Shown: one piece after another, positions 50,727 to 64,000 of the stretch
Layout of the letters: every line of letters begins with the position of its first letter
Position numbering within the stretch: the first letter of the stretch is position 1
DNA from: an uncultured Methanobacterium sp.
Lineage (GTDB): Archaea > Methanobacteriota > Methanobacteria > Methanobacteriales > Methanobacteriaceae
Length of the DNA: 64,000 bases
Direction: 5' to 3'
NCBI RefSeq assembly: GCF_963665055.1
Contig: NZ_OY762015.1
Location: forward strand, 1,532,501-1,596,500
Program-made: the position numbers and the translations under genes
The notes under the pieces: generated by a model
What the model saw: the letters and a program-made list of their open reading frames with translations, nothing else
What the model was told of the DNA's origin: nothing
The model's database searches: none

Positions 50727-51425
50727 TTATCCCCCTAAATATCCAGAAAAATCAATTTTACCCGCAGGGAATGATTTTTTACCATAAATAACATTTAAAA
50801 GAACATCAATTACTTCTTCAGGAGTTATCTTGGTGGTTTCAACTTCGTTTACTTTCTCTTGATGTATTTCATGGGCTTCCCATGTGCAAATATCAAGGGC
50901 CTCTGCTTCCAGGTTTTCACGGATTTTAGTTTCCTTCCATCCTCTTTTCCTGAGTCTTTCTGAGAGAGTAGTAGGTTCAGTCCTGAAAACAACCACCAGA
51001 TCAGCCCGAGGAAAATAATGTGAGAGGTGGCCTTCAATTATTATACAAGAATTTTTAGTGGAATTTATAGTGAGATCTTTACTAGAATCATTATGAGAAT
51101 CCTTAGCGGAAGCTTTAATGGAATCCTTGATGGAAGTTTTAATGGAAGCTTTAATAGAATCCTTGATGGAAGATTTATTAGAATCCTTGATGGAATCCTT
51201 TTTAGGATCAACTATATTTTCCGAACCTACGATCCGAAAAAGCTCTCTTTCCAAAGCATCCATGTCAACGATCTTGTAGTCTTTTTCTGGGTCTAAACCA
51301 GTGTATAGATGTTTCTCTTCAACCAGATGGTTGATATCCACCAGCTGGCAACCTAACTTTTCTGCCAGCAAATGGGAAATTGTAGTTTTACCGGTTCCAG
51401 GGGTTCCAGTAAGGAGTATAATCAT
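50727..51425 (-). CDS. Fap7/hCINAP-type adenylate kinase with repeat insertion
   Basis: 232 residues from the ATG at 51425, giving [20 protein letters not shown], the usual family start. A GTG at 51434 is the alternative. P-loop NTPase of the Fap7 group, which acts in small-subunit rRNA maturation with uS11. The LID region [17 protein letters not shown] is intact. An insert of about 48 residues (about 76-125) consists of four-residue units such as IKDS and IKAS, which are absent from the family's normal length of about 180. It looks like an expanded 12-bp minisatellite kept in frame. Confidence 0.88.
   Translation of the reverse strand: MIILLTGTPGTGKTTISHLLAEKLGCQLVDINHLVEEKHLYTGLDPEKDYKIVDMDALERELFRIVGSENIVDPKKDSIKDSNKSSIKDSIKASIKTSIKDSIKASAKDSHNDSSKDLTINSTKNSCIIIEGHLSHYFPRADLVVVFRTEPTTLSERLRKRGWKETKIRENLEAEALDICTWEAHEIHQEKVNEVETTKITPEEVIDVLLNVIYGKKSFPAGKIDFSGYLGG
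51051..51200. repeat. In-frame 12-bp tandem repeat inside the Fap7-like gene
   Basis: About twelve imperfect copies of a 12-base unit encode [12 protein letters not shown]-type tetrapeptides on the minus strand. The unit length keeps the frame. It sits between the nucleotide-binding core and the strand [11 protein letters not shown], probably as a surface loop. Confidence 0.88.
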
Positions 51426-51474
51426 TTTAAACACATTGTCAGTAAATTATTCATTGAGTAACCATTACAGTTAC

Positions 51475-52251
51475 TCATTTCAGTTTTTCAATCAAGATTT
51501 CCGCTACTTTTTCCCCAGATAAGAGCATACCACCAAATATAGGCCCCATACGAGGTGAACCATGCACTGCATTGGCTGCCATTCCTGTGACGTACATTCC
51601 AGGGTACACTTCAGTAACATTGCCCATTATCCTCTGTTCGGCTACATCTGCCCACATGGATTTTTCTCCCATTATTTTACCAGTTTCAGTTTTAAGGGGG
51701 GCTTCCATTTTTCTCTCCAGAACCTTTACCACTTCACAGGGGTGTCCTGTGGCATCTATCACTGCCCTGGCTCCGATGGTGATGGGATCCACATGTAGTC
51801 CTGCCATTTCCACAGGGCTCCAGTTGATTACCAGTCCTTCCACACCTTTCTCCTTGATCATCACATCTTCGATTTCCATGAGGTTGAAGACTTTGAGTCC
51901 AGCCTGACAGGCTTTGGAACAGATAGTGGAAGCTGATTCTACGGAATCTGCCAGATAGTATCCTTCCTGATATTCCTGGCTGCGGATGCCCATTTCATCA
52001 AGGATACGTTTTCCTTCTTCCTGGACCACGATCTTGTTGAACATCATACCTCCACCCCACATTCCACCACCCATACTGAGCTTTTTCTCAAATAAGGCTA
52101 CTTTAAATCCTGCCTTAGCCAGATAATATCCTGCGGTGAGACCGGAAGGTCCTCCTCCACCAATGGCAACATCCATTTCCATGTAATCTAAAAGTTCTTC
52201 CATGTATCCAGCTACTATTCCCTTTGAGACTATGATATCATCCAGTTTCAT
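51475..52251 (-). CDS. thi4: Thi4-type thiazole synthase / ribose 1,5-bisphosphate isomerase family
   Basis: 258 residues from the ATG at 52251, chosen over 52266 because GAGGTGG lies six bases before it. The FAD/NAD-type loop [33 protein letters not shown], and the C-terminal [23 protein letters not shown] are conserved. Thi4 makes the thiazole part of thiamine from NAD and glycine. I see no FCAKR-like donor Cys of the yeast single-turnover enzyme, so it probably uses free sulfide and turns over, as described for methanogens. Confidence 0.9.
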   Translation of the reverse strand: MKLDDIIVSKGIVAGYMEELLDYMEMDVAIGGGGPSGLTAGYYLAKAGFKVALFEKKLSMGGGMWGGGMMFNKIVVQEEGKRILDEMGIRSQEYQEGYYLADSVESASTICSKACQAGLKVFNLMEIEDVMIKEKGVEGLVINWSPVEMAGLHVDPITIGARAVIDATGHPCEVVKVLERKMEAPLKTETGKIMGEKSMWADVAEQRIMGNVTEVYPGMYVTGMAANAVHGSPRMGPIFGGMLLSGEKVAEILIEKLK

Positions 52252-52323
52252 TTTTTTCCACCTCATAACTTGCGATTAATAAAGTAATTAATACGTTTAT
52301 GTTCCCGATTAAAGTTATGTCAT

Positions 52324-52405
52324 GATTATTAAGCTATTTCTGATTATTAAGCTATTTCTGATTATTAAGCTATTTCTGATTATTAAGCTATTTCTGATTA
52401 TTAAG

Positions 52406-52413
<8 letters not shown>
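52324..52413. repeat. Tandem repeat, 18-bp unit, five perfect copies
   Basis: GATTATTAAGCTATTTCT is repeated five times exactly. The last eight bases lie inside the 3' end of the GTPase gene and include its stop codon (TAG on the minus strand). The repeat could have been copied out from that gene end. Confidence 0.96.
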
Positions 52414-53521
<1,108 letters not shown>

Positions 53522-53663
53522 GTATAAACTGTCAATATTTTAAAAATTTATTATATCTACTGTTGTATTGCAATCCTCTTAAAAACTTGCATTAATTCTA
53601 GTATTGAATTTTCCACTTAAAAAAGTTTTAATTAAAATAAAGAAGGTGAAGGAATGGGGTTAG

Positions 53664-56072
53664 TTAACTCACATTCCACACCATAACTTCAGATATTCCT
53701 TCAGCAGGTTCCTTGTGGGCCAGTTTAAAGTGGGTTAATCCAGCTCCCTGCATGAAGAACAATCGAGTGAACATGGAGTCTTCCAGATCCTTGCTCATCA
53801 CCACTGTAATCAGGTTGTTATCCTGCTTAACCACCAGTATGGAAAATGAACTCTGGTTGTTAACAACAGTATCTGATACAGTTTTACCATCAGTAACTAT
53901 GATTATACGATGAGGTGGAGCGATCTTATTTTTACTCACCTGCAGACCGCCAGTAACATTGGTACCATTGATCACGACGGTTACATTATTTTCACCCTGA
54001 ATGGTAGCTGCGTTGTTTTCACTGGTGGCATTAGCCTGTGCCAGTGAATAGATGGAGTTGGTGGAATTATTACTGGTGAAGTTCCAGTTTCCAAAGTAGG
54101 ACCACCAACCAGCTTTACCAACCATGTCCAGACTAGTAACAAATAGATCCTGTGTGACATTATCCGGATGTGTGTACTGTAAGACATTCTGTGCCTGTTG
54201 GGTGGTCATTCCATACTGAGAGGTCAGTATGTTCTGGGCTGACGTTTTATCAACAACCAGAATTTTATCCATAATTTCAACAGTTTTACCGGTGTTATTA
54301 GTGAAGTTTTCCACAGTCATATAACCATTATCACCACTGGAGGCTAACATCTTGAGTATACCTGCAGAAAGGGCTTCGTTATTGGTGGATAAAGCTTTAC
54401 CAACCCAGTATGCACGTGCATTGTTTTGGGAACCTCCATCAAATGTGACTCCTCTATCTGCCTTCACAGCAAACAGGTGCCCATAATCCCACCAGGATGT
54501 CATCACTGCATTGGAAGGGGTGTTGTTTTTTACCCAGGTAAGTGTATTGACCATTGCATCATCAGTTCCAGGCACTACTGAGTTGGAAATTGCATTGGCC
54601 GAGCTTACTGGACCGTAACATACCAGTACCAGTACTAAAGCAATTGCTATATACTGGTATGCTGGTTTTTCTATCTGATTTTTCAGGTAATCAGCAAGGA
54701 ATCCCACGAAAATTCCTGCACAGAGTGCTATGGGGAGAGAGAATGCTTCCACAAATCTTACACCCTTAGTAAATGCATAAGCTGTGATTAATAACCATAC
54801 TGAGAAAAGTATGGCATAATACAGATAATTACCCCGTTTTTCAGGAGGTATCATCCCTCCAAATCCTTTTTGTTCAGATTTAGTTTCCTTGGTTTCTTCA
54901 CTTTTTGTGGATTTTCTTGCCCTTCTAGGTTTTCGATCCTTTTTAGGGGGTTTGTTTTTTCCTTTGGCTTTAACTTTTTTCCCCTTGTCTTTTTTGATCC
55001 TCAGGTTCCAGAAGATCATCAGTAGTCCCAGTATTCCGAAGGCAAATGGGAATATTCCACCCACATCTGCCACTACTGTGCCTGCACTTGGGATCTGCAG
55101 CTCACCTACTGATATGAATACATTGGGATATGCTGTGCCCTGGGTAGCTGATTGGAGTTGAAGTACGCTTAAAGGTTCGGTTAGCTGGGAGGAGAATAAA
55201 TTTCCCCAGAAAAGGAACATTAGTATTGAACTTAAAACCACAAATATGAGTAATGGGAGTAGTACTGGTTGTTCAAGTAACCATTGTTTCTTGCTGGAAT
55301 ATCCTTTCCATGATTTGAAGGTATCCATCTGGAATAGGTACTTGGAGACGAGCATGTACACTATCGCGACACCAATCACCAGGTAGAATATGTACCACCA
55401 TCCGGACCATGCTATGGCAAATAACAGCATTGAAATACCTGCGTAAACCGCATAAAGCATTTTTTTCCTGTTCTTGGTTGTGGTGATACTTACGCTGAAG
55501 AACCATATCACCAGAAGTGGTAGAACCATACCAAACATGTCTGTGTCAAAGAAACCTGCAAAGGTGTGGGAGAAGTAGAATGTTGAAACTCCTACTAGCA
55601 CTGCCGCAGCGATACCACCATATTCATTGCTTATACTCTTGATAAAGAAATAAGCTGGTATAACACAGAGTGAGGCTATGATTGCTGATGTCCAGAAACT
55701 AACCACCAGTAATGGGAAGTCCCCGAATAAATTAGCTAACTTGTAGAGGAATGCCGTGACCCATATGAGCAGGGGAGGGTATTCTGCTGATCTTCCCGGA
55801 GGGAAATAGGAATGCAAATCCCAATCTGTACCATTTACAATGGCATCCCCCATATAACCGTGATTGATAAAATTATTTGTTAAACGGTAGTTATAGTACG
55901 AATCCATTTCACTAAAGTAAGGAAGACCACTGTCTTCCTGGAAATAAGTTTTCATCTGGTCTGGCACTCCCGAGATGCCAGATGCCTCCGCCCGAAGGAG
56001 GAATACTAAAGAAAATATAAGGAGGACTATTATGATAGGTTTTAGTTTGGTTAAGATGTTCTTTGTATCCAT
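53664..56072 (-). CDS. aglB: Oligosaccharyltransferase AglB (STT3)
   Basis: Transfers lipid-linked glycans to Asn-X-Ser/Thr sites on exported proteins. The 802 residues have about 13 membrane helices, the first-loop acidic residues ([11 protein letters not shown]), and the catalytic/recognition motif SWWDYGHLF near residue 527. The C-terminal domain is extracellular. One cytosolic loop (about residues 355-400) carries a long Lys/Arg-rich insert ([20 protein letters not shown]), longer than usual. No other agl genes adjoin it, although envelope-sugar genes occur at 13-26 kb. Confidence 0.96.
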   Translation of the reverse strand: MDTKNILTKLKPIIIVLLIFSLVFLLRAEASGISGVPDQMKTYFQEDSGLPYFSEMDSYYNYRLTNNFINHGYMGDAIVNGTDWDLHSYFPPGRSAEYPPLLIWVTAFLYKLANLFGDFPLLVVSFWTSAIIASLCVIPAYFFIKSISNEYGGIAAAVLVGVSTFYFSHTFAGFFDTDMFGMVLPLLVIWFFSVSITTTKNRKKMLYAVYAGISMLLFAIAWSGWWYIFYLVIGVAIVYMLVSKYLFQMDTFKSWKGYSSKKQWLLEQPVLLPLLIFVVLSSILMFLFWGNLFSSQLTEPLSVLQLQSATQGTAYPNVFISVGELQIPSAGTVVADVGGIFPFAFGILGLLMIFWNLRIKKDKGKKVKAKGKNKPPKKDRKPRRARKSTKSEETKETKSEQKGFGGMIPPEKRGNYLYYAILFSVWLLITAYAFTKGVRFVEAFSLPIALCAGIFVGFLADYLKNQIEKPAYQYIAIALVLVLVCYGPVSSANAISNSVVPGTDDAMVNTLTWVKNNTPSNAVMTSWWDYGHLFAVKADRGVTFDGGSQNNARAYWVGKALSTNNEALSAGILKMLASSGDNGYMTVENFTNNTGKTVEIMDKILVVDKTSAQNILTSQYGMTTQQAQNVLQYTHPDNVTQDLFVTSLDMVGKAGWWSYFGNWNFTSNNSTNSIYSLAQANATSENNAATIQGENNVTVVINGTNVTGGLQVSKNKIAPPHRIIIVTDGKTVSDTVVNNQSSFSILVVKQDNNLITVVMSKDLEDSMFTRLFFMQGAGLTHFKLAHKEPAEGISEVMVWNVS

Positions 56073-56476
56073 ATTATTTATTCCCCGTTACTGACTATGT
56101 AACTCCTGATTGATTTGTAAACGTGTTTATCATATTATCTTATATTGGGCTCTTTTTACTATTTAAAGTATAAGTTTTGAATGATTTTGGTATTACACCC
56201 CTATAAATCCCGGACAGTTTTAAGTATTATCGGATACTCTCACCACCCCTACAGGATGATTTGTATTTTATAGCATATCGTCTACTGCTGTTGGATTTTT
56301 TACAGGATCATAATTAGTTTTAAAGATTTTAAAGAGCATTAAGCGTGTTAATGATTATTATTCTCCAGCCAGCCAATGATCAATTGTATCTTAAATCAAC
56401 TGTATCCCATTGAATCAACTGTATCCCATTGAATTTTGAATTAATTACGAGCTTGATTTAATTAACGACCCCAAGA
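56073..56476. other. Intergenic gap upstream of the DUF2178-like gene
   Basis: No gene was seen. A 19-base direct repeat (TCAACTGTATCCCATTGAA) lies at 56396-56414 and 56415-56433. The aglB promoter should lie in the first 150 bases, but no clear TATA box was identified. Confidence 0.5.
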
Positions 56477-56557
56477 TTTAAATAGTATCATGTTATATCA
56501 ATCAAACATAATGTTATAAAAATCTAACATAATGTTTTAAATAAATAACATAATGTT
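56477..56557 (+). promoter_or_regulatory. TATA box followed by three AACATAATGTT operators at 21-bp spacing
   Basis: TTTAAATA at 56477-56484 is a consensus archaeal TATA box. Identical near-palindromes AACATAATGTT begin at 56505, 56526 and 56547, exactly 21 bases apart, covering the expected start point and the bases after it. Three sites on one face of the helix suggest cooperative repressor binding. The XRE-type regulator at 57304 is the natural candidate. Confidence 0.7.
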
Positions 56558-56619
56558 GCAAATAAACAACATCCATGAATGGAATATTGCATATAATAAA
56601 CGAAATGAAGGTAAAAAGA

Positions 56620-57189
56620 ATGAAAACAGAATTCAATTATTTCTGGGGAATACTTGGTATTTTAGGAGTTTTGGGATATATATTTGAAAATCAGATTTAT
56701 TACGTGTTTTTTGCATTTTTTCTCCTATTCCTGATTCCAATTTTCAATAAAATAGGCAAAAAGGAAGAAAATAAAGATAAACAGCCTAATCTTAACGAAA
56801 GTAAAAATTATAACCTGCAAAATATAAGTATATGGCTTGGATCAGCTGCTTTAATGCTTTCTGGGTTAATCATGATGGTTACCAAAACAATGAGTGATTT
56901 GTTGGTTGTTATCATTCTGTTGGGCGCAACTGCCTATTTAACCAATTTTTTCGTCTACGTAGGAATGGATAAAAAAGCTCAGGATGAACGTTTAAGAAAG
57001 ATAGGAACATTCGCCACGACATATTCATGGTATATAACCTTAATGTTCATCTCTTTCCTGGTAATAAATATGTACTGGGCGCAGAACATACATAACCCCA
57101 TTGAATTAATGGGTGTTACCATCTTTGTCATGACCTCCACCATGCTAATCGCCAATACGATTTTAAACCGTAAAGGAGACATAGATTAA
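56620..57189 (+). CDS. DUF2178-like four-helix membrane protein
   Basis: 189 residues from the ATG at 56620, which has GAAGGT before it. In-frame ATGs at 56575 and 56605 are less well placed. Four to five membrane helices occur in two pairs separated by a charged loop. The arrangement of DERLRKIGTFATTYSW followed by helices resembles DUF2178 proteins, which are often paired with small XRE regulators in archaea and bacteria, as here. Function unknown. Confidence 0.72.
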   Translation: MKTEFNYFWGILGILGVLGYIFENQIYYVFFAFFLLFLIPIFNKIGKKEENKDKQPNLNESKNYNLQNISIWLGSAALMLSGLIMMVTKTMSDLLVVIILLGATAYLTNFFVYVGMDKKAQDERLRKIGTFATTYSWYITLMFISFLVINMYWAQNIHNPIELMGVTIFVMTSTMLIANTILNRKGDID

Positions 57190-57290
57190 GCCGTAATGGT
57201 AACGTAGATAATCCTAATAGTAACGTAATAAGCCGTAATAATAACGTAAATAAGCCGTAATAGTAACTTTAGATTAATTCAAATTAATCC
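57190..57290. repeat. Short degenerate repeat AAGCCGTAATAGTAACGTA
   Basis: Three to four imperfect units of 20-24 bases lie between the membrane protein gene and its regulator. Confidence 0.6.
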
Positions 57291-57303
57291 CAGGCGATGT
57301 GGA

Positions 57304-57528
57304 ATGAAAACCAAAATAAAAGAATATAGAGCTCGCCATAACCTTACTCAAGCCCAACTGGCAGATAAAGTAGGTGTTAGAAGAGAAACTATCGTCTTTC
57401 TTGAAAAAGGCAAATACAATCCATCTCTAAAATTAGCTCATGATATAGCTGTGGTTTTAAAGGCTAAAATTGACGATATTTTCATATTTGATGATGAACT
57501 CCGTGAAAATGAAGAAAATCCATCTTAA
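57304..57528 (+). CDS. Small XRE-family HTH regulator
   Basis: 74 residues, almost entirely one Cro/CI-type helix-turn-helix ([20 protein letters not shown], then [21 protein letters not shown]). It belongs to the YozG-like group of short transcription factors commonly encoded next to DUF2178 membrane proteins. It probably binds the AACATAATGTT sites upstream of the pair and represses both genes. There is no ligand domain, so any signal may come through the membrane protein. Confidence 0.9.
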   Translation: MKTKIKEYRARHNLTQAQLADKVGVRRETIVFLEKGKYNPSLKLAHDIAVVLKAKIDDIFIFDDELRENEENPS

Positions 57529-57697
57529 AGAATTAATAGCTAAATTAAAAATAATTAAAACAAATACATTATGATTGGGAAGGATTAAGGAGAATTGATT
57601 AAAAAGAATAGGAAAAATAGGGATAAAAAATAGGAAAAAGATTAAAAAATATGAAAAATAGAGATGAATTAGAATAGTAAAAGGGGATAAAAAAATC

Positions 57698-60389
<2,692 letters not shown>

Positions 60390-60917
60390 ATGTTAATAGG
60401 CGTTATTTCTGACACCCATATCCCTGAAAGAACAGACCATATCCCAGAGATAATTTTTGAAATTTTTAAAGATATGGATCTAATATTACACGCAGGAGAT
60501 CTGGTTTCACTCCAGATTAAAGATCAACTGGAGAAGATAGCACCCACCATCTGTGTTCAGGGAAATATGGATCGTTATATGGGTTTAGATCTCCCTAAAA
60601 GAAAAAATTTGGATCTTGAAGGGATAAAGATTGGTTTAGCTCATGGTGAGGTTTATCCAAGGGGGGACACTCAACAGTTACGCTATATTGGTTTGGAAAT
60701 GGGAGTGGAAGTTCTTATAACCGGCCACACCCACTGGTCATTCATAAAAGAGTTACCAGATATGCTGTTACTCAACCCGGGAAGTCCAACTGTTCCCCGA
60801 CTATCAGACCCTTCAGTGATGATCATAGAATTGGATGACGGTAAATTAGATGCTAACATAGTTAAAATTGGGGATCCAATCTGTAAAGCACTTAATTTTA
60901 GAGGAGAAAGAGAATAA
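60390..60917 (+). CDS. YfcE/MJ0936-type metallophosphodiesterase
   Basis: 175 residues. The metal-binding motifs of calcineurin-like enzymes occur in order: [26 protein letters not shown], and ITGHTHW, with a final [11 protein letters not shown]. The closest characterised relative is the phosphodiesterase MJ0936, active on model phosphodiesters, whose natural substrate is uncertain. AAAGGAG precedes the ATG. It abuts rlmE with no spacing, so the two are an operon. Confidence 0.92.
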   Translation: MLIGVISDTHIPERTDHIPEIIFEIFKDMDLILHAGDLVSLQIKDQLEKIAPTICVQGNMDRYMGLDLPKRKNLDLEGIKIGLAHGEVYPRGDTQQLRYIGLEMGVEVLITGHTHWSFIKELPDMLLLNPGSPTVPRLSDPSVMIIELDDGKLDANIVKIGDPICKALNFRGERE

Positions 60918-61538
60918 ATGACTCAATGGAATAAAGAAAGGAAGAACGAAGAATATTATAAGAAGGCTAAACAACAGGATTATCGTTCTCGGGCTTCTTT
61001 TAAACTACTGCAATTAAATCGCAAATATAAAATAATTAAAAAAGGGGATTCTGTGGTTGATCTGGGGGCTGCTCCGGGAGGATGGTCTCAGGTAGCCCTT
61101 GAAGCAACCGGTGAAGATGGTTTAGTGGTTGCAGTTGATCTTAACCGGATAAAATCGTTTCCTGAAGAAAATTTCTGGAGTATCAAGGGCGATTTTACCC
61201 AGGAAGAGATTTTAGAAGAAATTAAGCGTACTCTGCAGGGTAAAGCCCAAGTGATCATATCCGATGCTGCTCCTAAACTATCAGGGATTAAAGACCTTGA
61301 TCAGCTCAGATCCATAGATCTGGCACGAACTGTTCTGCAAATAAGTGATAGTATCCTGAAATATAAAGGTAACATGATTATGAAGGTTTTCCAGGGTGAA
61401 GGATATCCTGAACTCCTGAAAGAGGTTAAACAAAATTTTCAAACCGTCAGGACCACCAAACCTCCATCTTCCAGGAAAAAAAGTGGGGAAATGTACGTAG
61501 TTGGTAGAGGTTATAGGAGAGCAGGAAAGCAGAATTAA
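60918..61538 (+). CDS. rlmE: 23S rRNA 2'-O-methyltransferase RlmE (FtsJ)
   Basis: 206 residues of the FtsJ family, which methylates the 2'-OH of a uridine in the ribosomal A loop. The [16 protein letters not shown] start and SAM site [16 protein letters not shown] are present. The K-D-K-E tetrad appears as Lys in ASFKLL, Asp in [11 protein letters not shown], Lys in IMKVFQGEG, and Glu in SGEMYVVG. It follows the phosphodiesterase gene directly and is co-transcribed. Confidence 0.95.
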   Translation: MTQWNKERKNEEYYKKAKQQDYRSRASFKLLQLNRKYKIIKKGDSVVDLGAAPGGWSQVALEATGEDGLVVAVDLNRIKSFPEENFWSIKGDFTQEEILEEIKRTLQGKAQVIISDAAPKLSGIKDLDQLRSIDLARTVLQISDSILKYKGNMIMKVFQGEGYPELLKEVKQNFQTVRTTKPPSSRKKSGEMYVVGRGYRRAGKQN

Positions 61539-61656
61539 CTTTTTTCTCAACATCAAATAAATAATTAAAACAATTAGTTAAAGGCTGAATAAATGGAATT
61601 AAGGCAAGGAATGGAAAAATTAATTCCCATCTTCACCCCCGTTCCAATTTAATCAT

Positions 61657-62100
61657 TCACATCTCGGCTTTCAGGTTGGCTAAAGCAGAGTTAGCTGTTT
61701 GCATTTGTTTTTGGGCTGTTTGAATCCTCGAATTTACCTCAGCAGAGGGTTTACCCACTGAAATGGCACTTGAAACATCATTAATAGCAGATTGAGCTTT
61801 AACCAGTTCCAGTTCCGCATTATTGTAATCTGTTTTTAATTGATTATTGCTGGTAGCTTGTATCTGAGCCTTTACACCCTCATATTGAGCGTTCAAGCTT
61901 GCATACTGCGATTGAAGTGTTGCTAATTGCTCATTAGCATTACCAGAACTAGCATCTGCGGATATGAACGATGAAAGTGATTGGAATCCCAGGTAAGCCA
62001 GTATGACCACTGTGGCCACTATCATCAACACCCCCATAACTGAAATAGTCATGGATGTAGCTTTGAACATTCTTAACCTTGATCTCTTCATGGATTGCAC
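61657..62100 (-). CDS. Small coiled-coil membrane protein, unknown
   Basis: 147 residues. A basic N-terminus is followed by one membrane helix (about 17-42) and about 100 residues rich in Gln, Ala and Ser with coiled-coil periodicity ([21 protein letters not shown]). The orientation places the coiled coil outside. No family is recognised. It is convergent with rlmE. Confidence 0.65.
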   Translation of the reverse strand: MQSMKRSRLRMFKATSMTISVMGVLMIVATVVILAYLGFQSLSSFISADASSGNANEQLATLQSQYASLNAQYEGVKAQIQATSNNQLKTDYNNAELELVKAQSAINDVSSAISVGKPSAEVNSRIQTAQKQMQTANSALANLKAEM

Positions 62101-62629
62101 CTATTGGATTCTAAACTTGTTATAAAATTATTATTTCATGTTAAATTAATCTATGGAAAATGTATCTCTTTAAACATATCTCAACTTAAAAAACCTTAAT
62201 AAATCTTAAACTTAATTATATAGTACAATTTTAGTAATTTAAAATTCTTTATTAAATAATATGTTTCCTTCTTTGTACCATTATGAAATTTATTATAATA
62301 ATATAAAGCAGCTATAATATTTTGTGATATAAACATTACTGTATAAAAATTTTACCAATAATAATTATCAAGATAACTACTTTATAAAATATATTAACCC
62401 AAATTACATAAAATATTATTAATAATATATAATTAAATATTACTTATTAATAGTTATTTAAATATAGTTAATCCCAAAAAATAGGAATTTAATGTTGTTT
62501 CAATAAATTATAATAATTTTTAATCAATTTTTATAGTTTTTAAGTGCGTTAAAGGCCATATTAGCTTTTAGGATAATTTATGGTTTCATGAGAATTTTTT
62601 TATAATAGAAGATATTAATAGGTTAGACA
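62101..62629. other. Very AT-rich gap before mcm
   Basis: No gene, clear repeat array or hairpin was seen. The region contains many TATA-like runs, so the mcm promoter cannot be fixed. The best candidate is the TTTATAATAG element at about 62599-62608. Confidence 0.5.
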
Positions 62630-64000
62630 ATGGAAACTTCAGCCGAAACTACAACTGACAAAACTAAAAATCCTGTGGCCAAGTTCGAGGAATTCTTTAG
62701 TACCAAATATAAAGACACTGTTTACGAAGCTCTGGAGAAATACCCAGAGGATAGATCAGTGCTAGTGGATTATGTGGAACTAGAAATGTTCGACCCGGAT
62801 CTGGCAGATCTGCTAATTGAAAAACCAGAAGAAGTGATTAAAGCCGCTTCCAAGGCTGTACAGAACATCGACCCCCTCAGGAAAAACGCTGAATTACATA
62901 TTCGCTTTGAGAACGTGCGTAATAACATCCCCCTACGTTATTTGAGGAGTAAATACATTGGCAAATTCGTGGCTGTGGATGGAATCGTACGTAAAACTGA
63001 TGAAATCCGCCCTCGAATTCAAAAGGCCATTTTCGAGTGCCGTAGCTGTATGAGGCTCCATGAAGTGCAGCAAAAAAGTAACATAGTCACTGAACCCGCA
63101 CTCTGCCAGGAATGTGGAGGCCGATCATTCAGGATACTCCAGGAAGAATCAGAATTCTTAGACACACAGAACACCAAGGTCCAAGAACCCCTGGAAAACC
63201 TCTCTGGAGGTGAACAACCCCGCCAGATTAACGTTATACTGGAAGATGACCTGGTGGACACTGTAACCCCTGGAGATGTGATAAGAATCACCGGGACCAT
63301 GAAAACAGTCCGTGATGAAAAAACAAAACGTTTTCACAATTACATTTATGGTAACTACATCAGTGCCTTGGAACAGGAGTTTGAAGAATTAGACATCAGC
63401 CCTGAAGACGAGGAAAAGATAAAGGAAATGGCTGCAGACCCTGATGTTTACAATAAAATAATTAACTCCACAGCACCATCAATTAAAGGATACAGAGAAG
63501 TTAAGGAAGCAATAGCCCTTCAATTATTCGGTGGTTCAGCCAAAGAATTGGATGATAAAACCAGAATCAGGGGAGACATCCATATTCTCATTGTAGGAGA
63601 CCCAGGTATAGGTAAGTCCCAAATGCTCAAATATGTCTCTAAACTGGCACCGAGGGGGATTTACACCAGTGGAAAAGGAACCAGTGGAGTAGGTCTGACT
63701 GCTGCAGCAGTAAGAGACGAATTTGGCGGTTGGTCCTTAGAAGCAGGTGCACTGGTTCTAGGGGATAAAGGTAATGTTTGCGTGGACGAGCTGGACAAGA
63801 TGCGTCCTGAAGATCGCTCAGCAATACACGAAGCCCTGGAACAGCAAACCATCAGTATAGCCAAAGCAGGAATCATGGCCACGTTAAACTCACGTTGTTC
63901 AGTTTTAGCTGCAGCAAACCCCAAGTTCGGACGTTTCGATCGTTACAAATCAATAGCAGAACAAATTAATCTTCCTTCAACAATTTTATCACGTTTTGAC
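62630..64000 (+). CDS. mcm: Replicative helicase MCM (3' end cut by window)
   Basis: ATP-driven hexameric helicase of the replication fork. The first 457 residues are present and open to the window end. The N-terminal domain includes a zinc ribbon (FECRSC...LCQECGG, about 139-165) and the hairpin region. The AAA+ core has Walker [10 protein letters not shown], Walker [10 protein letters not shown], and sensor 1 [12 protein letters not shown]. No intein interrupts these motifs, although archaeal MCM often carries one. The ATG at 62630 starts [11 protein letters not shown]. The ribosome site is weak (GGTTAGA). Confidence 0.97.
   Translation, partial: METSAETTTDKTKNPVAKFEEFFSTKYKDTVYEALEKYPEDRSVLVDYVELEMFDPDLADLLIEKPEEVIKAASKAVQNIDPLRKNAELHIRFENVRNNIPLRYLRSKYIGKFVAVDGIVRKTDEIRPRIQKAIFECRSCMRLHEVQQKSNIVTEPALCQECGGRSFRILQEESEFLDTQNTKVQEPLENLSGGEQPRQINVILEDDLVDTVTPGDVIRITGTMKTVRDEKTKRFHNYIYGNYISALEQEFEELDISPEDEEKIKEMAADPDVYNKIINSTAPSIKGYREVKEAIALQLFGGSAKELDDKTRIRGDIHILIVGDPGIGKSQMLKYVSKLAPRGIYTSGKGTSGVGLTAAAVRDEFGGWSLEAGALVLGDKGNVCVDELDKMRPEDRSAIHEALEQQTISIAKAGIMATLNSRCSVLAAANPKFGRFDRYKSIAEQINLPSTILSRFD

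Noticed and set aside
62101..62629. Replication origin next to mcm
   Set aside because: The region is AT-rich but holds no ORB-like box or ordered repeats; AT content alone is not enough.

Overview
This window looks like a chromosomal segment of a hydrogenotrophic methanogen of the order Methanobacteriales, most probably Methanobacterium or a close relative. The evidence is the gene content: MptE-type pterin pyrophosphokinase, CDC48, archaeal Orc1/Cdc6, MCM, AglB, archease, RNase P Rpp21, and a prefoldin / L18a / eIF6 / L31e / L39e / PDCD5 / S19e operon. The DNA is AT-rich, with GGAGGTGAT-type ribosome binding sites and TTTAWATA promoter boxes. No rRNA, tRNA or CRISPR array was seen. The first gene (amtB) and the last (mcm) are cut by the window edges.

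Layout. 1-3.8 kb: two tandem amtB-glnK ammonium-uptake pairs, the second behind a GGAA-N6-TTCC NrpR-type operator. 4-8.5 kb: a formamidopyrimidine-glycosylase relative, a PepSY lipoprotein, a decayed transposase and two zinc-ribbon membrane proteins. 8.7-12.7 kb: pdxS, a 1.1-kb AT-rich gap with origin-box-like motifs, a TPR protein and a DUF763 protein. 13-19.8 kb: a two-domain glycosyltransferase, a membrane protein, nadA, an MTAP-family phosphorylase and rtcB. 20-26.5 kb: an apparent envelope-glycolipid group (UbiA-type prenyltransferase, UPF0104 flippase-like protein, DUF362 protein, GT-C protein). 26.6-34.2 kb: a membrane metzincin, archease, CDC48, a small membrane protein, a DUF4012 protein, cdc6 and mptE. 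34.3-45 kb: a class V aminotransferase, two paralogous B12-binding radical SAM proteins, an acetolactate-synthase-like enzyme, acetyl-CoA synthetase, dUTPase, a trypsin-fold protease and a methyltransferase. 45-50.5 kb: the translation/secretion operon read on the minus strand from rnp4 to ftsY. 50.7-56 kb: a Fap7-like kinase, Thi4, an OBG/DRG GTPase and aglB. 56.5-62 kb: a small membrane protein with an XRE regulator, topA, a YfcE-type phosphodiesterase, rlmE and a coiled-coil membrane protein. 62.6 kb to the end: mcm.

The genes combine into nitrogen sensing and uptake, cofactor synthesis (PLP, NAD, thiamine, methanopterin), RNA ligation (RtcB plus archease), replication (Cdc6, MCM, TopA), co-translational targeting and N-glycosylation (FtsY, AglB), and envelope glycan assembly.

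The most notable points are: a pervasive set of unrelated intergenic minisatellites, one of which appears to have invaded the Fap7-like coding sequence in frame; a 21-bp-periodic triple operator just downstream of a TATA box at 56.5 kb; an acetyl-CoA synthetase whose conserved N-terminus begins at an ATT codon; and two intergenic regions with strong nested hairpins (24.55-24.62 and 37.45-37.60 kb) that could be undescribed structured RNAs.
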